DNA of 10,841 nt from Nitrospirota bacterium (GTDB lineage Bacteria; Nitrospirota; Nitrospiria; Nitrospirales; Nitrospiraceae). Positions 6,657 to 10,841 of this stretch are shown piece after piece (within the stretch, counting starts at the first letter, position 1; every line of letters begins with the position of its first letter). The position numbers and the translations under genes were made by a program. The notes beneath the pieces are model-generated. The model was given only the letters and a program-made list of their open reading frames with translations, was not told the DNA's origin and ran no database searches. The stretch is from NCBI GenBank assembly GCA_004296865.1, contig SCVQ01000077.1, forward strand, positions 1 through 10,841, in the 5' to 3' direction.

Positions 6657-7430
6657 ATGAGCGGCCCCGGCCTTCTTTTGGTCTATGATCGGCTCGACTA
6701 TGCTGCGGCCTGGGACCTTCAACGTCGCCTGGTCGAAGAGCGGGTGGCTGGCCGCCGGCCCGATACGCTGGTCCTCGTCGAGCATGAGCCGGTCTTTACG
6801 GTTGGACGAAGCGGGCAGGCGGCTCATTGGGGGGAGGAGCAGGTCCTTCGAGAGGCCGGCTATTCTCTGTATCACGTGGAGCGTGGTGGGTCCGTGACCT
6901 ATCACGGGCCGGGGCAGATCGTCGGCTATCCGATTCTTCGCCTCAGCCGCTTCTGTCCAGGACCGAAGGCCTACGTGCGGTTGCTCGAGGACGTGCTGAT
7001 CAGGACCTTGGCGGACTGGGGCATCGCGGGGCAGCGGGTTGAGCGTTTGCCCGGTGTCTGGGTCGGAGAGGAACCGGCGAAAATCGCAGCCCTGGGCGTG
7101 CGCATTGTGAAAGGCGTGACGATGCACGGTTTTGCGCTGAACGTGACGGTCGATCTGGCGCCGTTCCATCGGATCGTCCCCTGTGGGATTACCGGCTGCC
7201 GCGTGACCTCTATGGCTGCACTTCTCGGTACACCGGTTGAGGTGGCGATGGTCAGAAAGAGGGTTGCGGAGAAGTTTGCCGAGGTATTCGGGCTCGATTG
7301 GACCGAGGGGAATGAAGGCTGCGCCGCCGTGCCTCTCACAGGCTTATCCGGTGAGGCCTTGGAAGCTGGCGTGGCCGGTGGGCGGGAGCGTCTGAATTCG
7401 GCCGTGGGCATGGGAAGCGGAGGAGGATGA
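6657..7430 (+). CDS. lipB: Octanoyl-[acyl-carrier protein]-protein N-octanoyltransferase (lipoate biosynthesis)
   Basis: LipB moves the octanoyl group from octanoyl-ACP to a lysine of lipoyl domains (2-oxo acid dehydrogenase E2, glycine cleavage H protein), after which LipA inserts sulfur. The 257-residue protein shows the family motif RGGSVTYHGPGQ (residues 76-87), the catalytic Lys142 in AKIAALG, MHGFALNV (about 156-163) and the acyl-carrying Cys176 in CGITG. Conservation ends near residue 225; the last 35 or so residues are a variable Gly- and Ala-rich tail that makes it a little longer than usual. It begins 38 nt after the protease stop, so read-through from that gene is plausible, and its own stop overlaps the glutamate dehydrogenase start (ATGA). 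LipA is not in the window. Confidence 0.95.
   Translation: MSGPGLLLVYDRLDYAAAWDLQRRLVEERVAGRRPDTLVLVEHEPVFTVGRSGQAAHWGEEQVLREAGYSLYHVERGGSVTYHGPGQIVGYPILRLSRFCPGPKAYVRLLEDVLIRTLADWGIAGQRVERLPGVWVGEEPAKIAALGVRIVKGVTMHGFALNVTVDLAPFHRIVPCGITGCRVTSMAALLGTPVEVAMVRKRVAEKFAEVFGLDWTEGNEGCAAVPLTGLSGEALEAGVAGGRERLNSAVGMGSGGG
7421..7426 (+). promoter_or_regulatory. Ribosome binding site of the glutamate dehydrogenase gene, inside lipB
   Basis: AGGAGG directly abuts ATG 7427 but stands 6 nt from GTG 7433, the ideal distance. The true start may therefore be GTG 7433, two codons downstream, although an overlapping GGAGG 3 nt upstream of ATG (7419-7423) keeps ATG 7427 possible. Confidence 0.5.
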
Positions 7431-8692
7431 GCGTGAACGAGTTGGACAATCACACATTTCGGCTGGCGGTGGCGCAGTTCGATCAGGCGGCCGAACGAAT
7501 GAACCTGGACTTGAATCTGCGGGAGCGGCTGAAACTGCCGGAACGTTCGCTCATCGTGAGTGTGCCGGTGAGAATGGACAACGGCACCGTCAAGGTCTTC
7601 ACAGGCTACCGCGTGAAACATGACTCTTCGCGAGGGCCGTCCAAGGGAGGGATTCGCTACCATCCCGACGTCAACCTCGGCGAAGTGGCCGCGCTGGCCA
7701 TGTGGATGACCTGGAAATGTGCGCTGGCCGGGCTCCCGTACGGCGGGGCGAAAGGTGGTGTCCAGGTGGCTCCGGAACAGCTGTCGCGTGGGGAACTTCA
7801 GCGGCTGACCCGCCGTTACGCGGCGGAGATTTTTCCGCTCATCGGGCCGGACAAGGATGTGCCGGCTCCGGACGTCGGCACCGATGCCCAAGTCATGGCG
7901 TGGATCATGGATACCTACAGCCAACAGATGGGGTTTGCGGTGCCGGGGGTGGTGACGGGCAAGCCGCTGTCGATCGGCGGCAGCCTGGGGCGCGAGGAGG
8001 CAACGGGACGGGGCGTGGTCGATGTGACCCTGGAGGCCATGAAGCACCTGGGTGTGGCGGTGCCGACGGCCACGGTGGCGGTACAGGGATTCGGCAACGT
8101 CGGGTCGCACACTGCGCGGATTATGCAGGAGGCCGGCGCCAAGGTCATCGCGGTCAGCAATAAAACCGGGGGGCTTTACAACCCCAAGGGGTTGAACATC
8201 CCGGACTTGCTGACACGCTACCGTGCCACCGGCCGCCAGTCGCTCTGCGACGTCAAGATGGGGGACGCGATCACCAATGAGGAATTGCTGGCGCTGGACT
8301 GCACGATCCTGGTCCCGGCCGCTCTTTCGGAACAGATCACGCAGGACAACGCCGCCAAGGTCCGGTGCAGAATTTTGGCCGAGGGCGCCAACGGACCGAC
8401 GACCCTGGAGGCAGACCAGATCCTGATCGATAAAGGGATCTTCATTATTCCGGACATCCTCGCCAATTCGGGCGGGGTGATCGTGTCCTATTTCGAATGG
8501 GTTCAGGATGTGCAGCGCTTTTTCTGGAAGGCGAAGGACATTCAGGATCGGTTGCACGAAATCATTACCGACGCGTTTCATCGGACGCTCCAGTTTGCAA
8601 CGACGCGGCAGGTCACGATGCGGATGGCGGCGCTCATGAGCGGCATCGACAAGGTGGCCCAGGCTCACCTGGCCCGTGGGCTGTATCCATAG
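7427..8692 (+). CDS. gdhA: Glu/Leu/Phe/Val dehydrogenase, most likely glutamate dehydrogenase
   Basis: This enzyme interconverts glutamate and 2-oxoglutarate plus ammonium with NAD(P), linking nitrogen assimilation to the TCA cycle; it works in the cytoplasm, usually as a hexamer. The 421-residue protein has the usual length for the compact bacterial/archaeal type. Substrate-site motifs are Lys73 in GPSKGGIRYHP, Lys97 in WKCALAGLPYGG, catalytic Lys109 in GAKGG and Asp149 in APDVGTD. The Rossmann motif GFGNVG is at 221-226 and the closing NSGGVIVSYFEW at 347-358. At the end of the second Rossmann strand it has Asn245-Lys246 where an Asp is common, which may affect cofactor choice. Its start overlaps the lipB stop, and the ribosome site suggests GTG 7433 as an alternative start. 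No clear terminator follows, only an imperfect inverted repeat. Confidence 0.94.
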   Translation: MSVNELDNHTFRLAVAQFDQAAERMNLDLNLRERLKLPERSLIVSVPVRMDNGTVKVFTGYRVKHDSSRGPSKGGIRYHPDVNLGEVAALAMWMTWKCALAGLPYGGAKGGVQVAPEQLSRGELQRLTRRYAAEIFPLIGPDKDVPAPDVGTDAQVMAWIMDTYSQQMGFAVPGVVTGKPLSIGGSLGREEATGRGVVDVTLEAMKHLGVAVPTATVAVQGFGNVGSHTARIMQEAGAKVIAVSNKTGGLYNPKGLNIPDLLTRYRATGRQSLCDVKMGDAITNEELLALDCTILVPAALSEQITQDNAAKVRCRILAEGANGPTTLEADQILIDKGIFIIPDILANSGGVIVSYFEWVQDVQRFFWKAKDIQDRLHEIITDAFHRTLQFATTRQVTMRMAALMSGIDKVAQAHLARGLYP

Positions 8693-8705
8693 GAGCATGG
8701 ATCGT

Positions 8706-8788
8706 CATGCGTGATGCGAGACGTGTAGAGGACTGCAACCGGGGTCGATTCTTCTGCTCATCACGTCTTACTCATCATCCATCACGAG
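8706..8788. repeat. Imperfect inverted repeat between gdhA and a membrane-protein gene
   Basis: AGACGTG (8719-8725) pairs exactly with CACGTCT (8762-8768) across a 36-nt loop, and the flanks add further matches (GTGATG around 8711-8716 with CATC units at 8773-8783) with a small bulge. The outer arms are built from GATG/CATC-like units. There is no T run, so it is not a standard terminator. It might be a dispersed intergenic repeat of the genome or a transcript-stabilising hairpin. Confidence 0.35.
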
Positions 8789-8792
8789 TTTC

Positions 8793-9179
8793 ATGAAGTA
8801 CCTGTTGGCGGCCATTGCCGGGATCTGGATGGCTGACGGGCTGGCTCTGCTGGTCGCCCCCCGCCAGGTGATCGCGCGCGTCCGTGAGGTGCTGGCACTT
8901 TCGTCGGCCATGCTGCGGTGGGAGGGCGTGGCCGTCTGTCTGGGCATTATCCTGCTCCTCGGTTCCGGAGGTCTGCACTATCGGCTGCTCTGGACGGTCA
9001 CTGGCGTGGCCATGGTCATCAAGGGGCTGTTCCTGGCGGTCGGGCCCCAACGGTGGCGGACAGGGGTACTGGAATGGTGCTTACAGCGCGAGGCTGTCGA
9101 TTACCGGTTCTGGGGGCTCGGACTGTGCACCTTGGCCATTCTGTTGCTGAATGCCTTGGGCTGGCTGGGAGCTCAGTGA
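8793..9179 (+). CDS. Small membrane protein of unknown function, four predicted helices
   Basis: I do not recognise this 128-residue protein by name. Four hydrophobic segments are visible (about residues 3-22, 43-57, 66-84 and 107-124), so it lies in the cytoplasmic membrane. It reads as two similar halves: a hydrophobic helix ending in a Pro (VAPRQ at 22-26, VGPQR at 83-87), a basic, Trp-containing amphipathic stretch, then an Arg and a Gly opening the next helix. The Pro-to-Gly distance is 22 in the first half and 23 in the second. The unit recalls the DUF2065/YjeT type of small membrane protein, though that resemblance is from memory. The ribosome site before ATG 8793 is weak. Its stop lies 4 nt before the next gene, which has the same layout, so the two are surely cotranscribed. 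Confidence 0.75.
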   Translation: MKYLLAAIAGIWMADGLALLVAPRQVIARVREVLALSSAMLRWEGVAVCLGIILLLGSGGLHYRLLWTVTGVAMVIKGLFLAVGPQRWRTGVLEWCLQREAVDYRFWGLGLCTLAILLLNALGWLGAQ

Positions 9180-9183
9180 AGCG

Positions 9184-9573
9184 ATGCTGACCCTGCTGCT
9201 GTTCGGACTCATCGCCCTGACCTGGCTTGCGATGGGTGTGGCGATGATCACGGTGCCGATCTGGTGGCGTGACCGGATCGGAAGGGCTCTGAGGGATCCC
9301 CTCGCTCGGTTTCTGCTGACGCAAGGGATGATCCTGAGCGGGCTGGTCCTGCTGGTCGGGTCGTCCGTGCAAGAGGGCGATTGGGTGTGGAGCTTCCTTG
9401 GCGCGTTTCTGGTCATCAAGGCCCTGATTCTGCTTGGTGCGCCGCCATGGCTGCGCGAGCGTCTGCTTGATTGGTGGGGGCGCATCCCGCTCTGGGCCCA
9501 TCGGCTGTCCGGAACGGCGCTGGTCGCTCTGGCAACACTCTTGGCAATCGACACGTTACGGGGAAGGCCTTGA
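9184..9573 (+). CDS. Second small membrane protein of the same layout, unknown function
   Basis: I do not recognise this 129-residue protein by name. It has four hydrophobic segments (about residues 2-25, 44-60, 68-86 and 104-121) and the same two-unit design as its neighbour: VPIWWRDR then, 23 residues after the Pro, Gly at the next helix; and APPWLRER then, 22 after the second Pro, Gly. It is therefore probably an old duplicate of the gene before it, much diverged. ATG 9151 in the same frame would lie within the previous gene and add 11 non-hydrophobic residues; ATG 9184, 4 nt after that gene's stop, is preferred. Partners in a membrane complex are a reasonable guess, no more. Confidence 0.72.
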   Translation: MLTLLLFGLIALTWLAMGVAMITVPIWWRDRIGRALRDPLARFLLTQGMILSGLVLLVGSSVQEGDWVWSFLGAFLVIKALILLGAPPWLRERLLDWWGRIPLWAHRLSGTALVALATLLAIDTLRGRP

Positions 9574-9638
9574 ACGAGATCCTTTCCCTCTGGTCAGTCC
9601 ATCGGGACTCGGGTTGGCCCAGATTCTCGGACCCCAAC

Positions 9639-9643
9639 GAAGG
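9639..9643 (+). promoter_or_regulatory. Ribosome binding site of the 67-residue protein gene
   Basis: GAAGG lies 7 nt before ATG 9651 and supports this short gene as real and this codon as its start, against the longer open frame upstream. Confidence 0.5.
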
Positions 9644-9650
9644 TGCGCTG

Positions 9651-9854
9651 ATGACGCTGGACACCGTGATCAGCGGGTGCGTGACCTACTACTTAGAGTC
9701 TCACGAGGGGCTCGATCCGCAGCGCGTCGCGATTCTGGAAAGCTGCCTGGAGGATCTCGACGGTCTCTTGCCCGAGTTGCCGGATGAAGCGGGCGACTAT
9801 TTCGAACGGCTGCAGGCACTGGGAACGCTCCTGCTTGCGGCACACCGGCCTTAA
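9651..9854 (+). CDS. Small acidic hypothetical protein (67 residues)
   Basis: I do not recognise this protein. It is a short, acidic, probably all-helical and soluble polypeptide without signal peptide or membrane segment; residues such as LEDLDGLLPELPDEA and YFERLQALGTLLLA suggest amphipathic helices that could pack as a small bundle or bind a partner. It follows the two membrane-protein genes by 77 nt on the same strand and may belong to their unit. A good ribosome site and a clean start argue that it is a gene; the frame is open further upstream, but that part (from 9471) overlaps the previous gene and looks like a shadow. Its TAA shares the TTAA with the stop of the convergent gene. Confidence 0.62.
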   Translation: MTLDTVISGCVTYYLESHEGLDPQRVAILESCLEDLDGLLPELPDEAGDYFERLQALGTLLLAAHRP

Positions 9855-10486
9855 AACAGCCATACACCGTTCATCGCATCGTAGTCAGGGCGCTTCGCCG
9901 TGCCGGTGTCGGGACACAGGAACGCCCGAAGCCGGTCCTGTCCTACAAGCCCCACGAGCCGCGTGCCGTCCGGTCGAACCAGCGCCGGTACGGCGCCAAT
10001 GCCGGTTTCTTCCCAATCCTGCTGCCACCGTGAGGTGGTTGCCGAGGCCAGGCGATTGTCCAAGGCCGAGAACACCGTTTGTCCGAGCCCAGCCTTCTCA
10101 GCCAGGTAGGCAATGGTGGCGGGGTCGGAAATATCAGCACCCTCGCACCACAACGCCCGGTACAGCAGGTCCTTGAACGCGGCCACACCTTGCAGGCCCA
10201 GGCTGTAGGCCAAGGCCACAGCCCGTATGGCCTCGGCGGTGTTTGGTTTCCCGGTCGGGACCGTGATCGGGAGTTCGGGGGCCAGCCTTCGGACGGCTTG
10301 AACCTCACTCCGCAGGTCCTCTGCCATGTCGGCGCGCCAGGGAGCCATGGGGACCTGGAGATGGGGGGCGTGCTGGACGCCCCGCCATGTAATTTCCTCC
10401 AGGTCTCCCCATGTCCCCAGACGTTTGTTGAGGGCGTAGCAAAAGGGACAGTTGAAATCGCTGTAGACGACAACGTGTTGGGTCAC
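9851..10486 (-). CDS. DsbA-family thioredoxin-fold protein (FrnE-like), cytoplasmic
   Basis: This is a thiol-disulfide oxidoreductase or isomerase of the DsbA/FrnE group. The 211-residue protein starts straight with the first beta strand and the redox motif DFNCPFCYA (Cys13, Cys16), has a helical insertion in the middle (about 50-150) as DsbA proteins do, and the cis-Pro loop GAVPA with Pro167. There is no signal peptide or membrane segment, so it should act in the cytoplasm, unlike true DsbA. Two further Cys (114 and 191) lie outside the motif. The start is GTG at 10486, overlapping the TGA of the globin gene as GTGA, so translation is likely coupled. 2-Hydroxychromene-2-carboxylate isomerases share the fold, but the intact CxxC speaks for a redox role. 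The substrate is unknown. Confidence 0.9.
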   Translation of the reverse strand: MTQHVVVYSDFNCPFCYALNKRLGTWGDLEEITWRGVQHAPHLQVPMAPWRADMAEDLRSEVQAVRRLAPELPITVPTGKPNTAEAIRAVALAYSLGLQGVAAFKDLLYRALWCEGADISDPATIAYLAEKAGLGQTVFSALDNRLASATTSRWQQDWEETGIGAVPALVRPDGTRLVGLVGQDRLRAFLCPDTGTAKRPDYDAMNGVWLF

Positions 10487-10841
10487 GGCAACTCGACGAT
10501 GTCCTTCTTCATGGGCCCCAGCATGCCCAGCAACTCGCCCTTTTCGTGTTCCGGAACCTTGAAGTGGTTGAGCGCGTTCACGAGGTTCTCCACCAGCGCG
10601 CTGAAATCCGTGGAGGAGATCCTCATGCCGGCGTGCGTTGCTTTCATACCCCGGCCTGTATAGGCGCAGGGACCGCCGGAAGCTGTGCAGACCTGATCGA
10701 CCAGATGTTTCTTCAGCTTCGGGATGTCCGTGGTGGCGAAGCGTCCGTTGATTCTGGCGTCAGTGGCCACGTTGGCGACGAACTGGTCCACCACAGCCGT
10801 GATGGCCGGCTTCCCGCCCAGCCGGTCGTAGAGCGATTTGG
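10483..10841 (-). CDS. Group I truncated haemoglobin, N-terminus cut by window edge
   Basis: This is a small haem protein of the 2-over-2 globin fold (trHb1/GlbN), a family tied to O2 binding and NO detoxification. The visible 118 residues begin KSLYDRLGG, the conserved start of the domain, followed by the B helix FVANVATDARIN, the glycine motif GGPCAYTGRGM, and the likely proximal His69 in KATHAG (numbered from the first visible residue). The C-terminus GPMKKDIVEL fits the family end, so only the region before the domain is missing, perhaps a few residues or a signal peptide. Where many trHb1 proteins have Phe-Tyr at B9-B10 this one has Phe20-Val21. Cys51 and Cys58 flank the E-F turn. It overlaps the DsbA-like gene by GTGA, so both belong to one operon. 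Confidence 0.93.
   Translation of the reverse strand, partial: KSLYDRLGGKPAITAVVDQFVANVATDARINGRFATTDIPKLKKHLVDQVCTASGGPCAYTGRGMKATHAGMRISSTDFSALVENLVNALNHFKVPEHEKGELLGMLGPMKKDIVELP

Noticed and set aside
6971..8698. Long open frame of 575 codons on the minus strand
   Set aside because: It lies wholly antisense to gdhA and lipB, which have clear family motifs. Its translation is rich in Arg, His and Pro with no domain, as expected of a shadow frame in GC-rich DNA.
1..10841. tRNA or rRNA genes, CRISPR arrays, insertion sequences, phage or defence genes
   Set aside because: No cloverleaf-like sequence, spaced repeats, transposase motifs or terminal inverted repeats were noticed on either strand; the window reads as ordinary chromosome.

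Overview
The window is a GC-rich, densely packed stretch of bacterial chromosome. It holds mostly housekeeping genes and no mobile element, CRISPR array, tRNA or rRNA that I can see. The gene set (NfeD plus slipin, an RpoD/SigA-type sigma factor, a single-PDZ S1C protease, LipB with glutamate dehydrogenase, and a FrnE/DsbA-like protein with a group I truncated globin) and the style of the proteins suggest Nitrospirota, perhaps Nitrospira. That assignment is inference from memory of such genomes and was not tested. Ten genes were identified to family level. Three small genes have no named function.

Layout. On the minus strand, 1-1549 holds an operon of trmI (tRNA m1A methyltransferase) followed by a short-chain dehydrogenase/reductase that runs off the left edge; the two overlap by ATGA. 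A compact divergent control region (about 1550-1686) carries a good promoter on each strand and a 12-bp tandem direct repeat. Rightwards from it come nfeD and a slipin gene 1 nt later, a known membrane protease/scaffold pairing. A 353-nt stretch without a gene (3791-4143) leads to a sigma-70 family gene, which ends at a near-perfect intrinsic terminator (5438-5471). A serine protease gene follows just after it, then lipB and a glutamate dehydrogenase gene that overlap by ATGA. After a 100-nt spacer containing an imperfect inverted repeat come two adjacent small membrane-protein genes and a 67-codon gene of unknown function. That last gene meets a leftward operon tail to tail, with both stop codons inside one TTAA. 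The leftward operon (9851-10841) is a truncated haemoglobin, cut by the right edge, overlapping a thioredoxin-fold DsbA/FrnE-like gene by GTGA.

How the genes may work together. NfeD and slipin probably form a membrane quality-control unit. The S1C protease is a second extracytoplasmic protease, separately transcribed. LipB supplies octanoyl groups for lipoylation, which 2-oxoglutarate dehydrogenase and glycine cleavage need, and glutamate dehydrogenase works at the 2-oxoglutarate/glutamate node, so their coupling is metabolically sensible. The globin and thiol-disulfide protein look like an O2/NO or redox-handling pair.

No clearly new multi-gene system is evident. The observations most worth following up are: a possible fourfold repeat of a two-helix unit across the two small membrane proteins (8793-9573), a probable leaderless trmI transcript, the translationally coupled globin and DsbA-like pair, and the long leader of the sigma factor gene.
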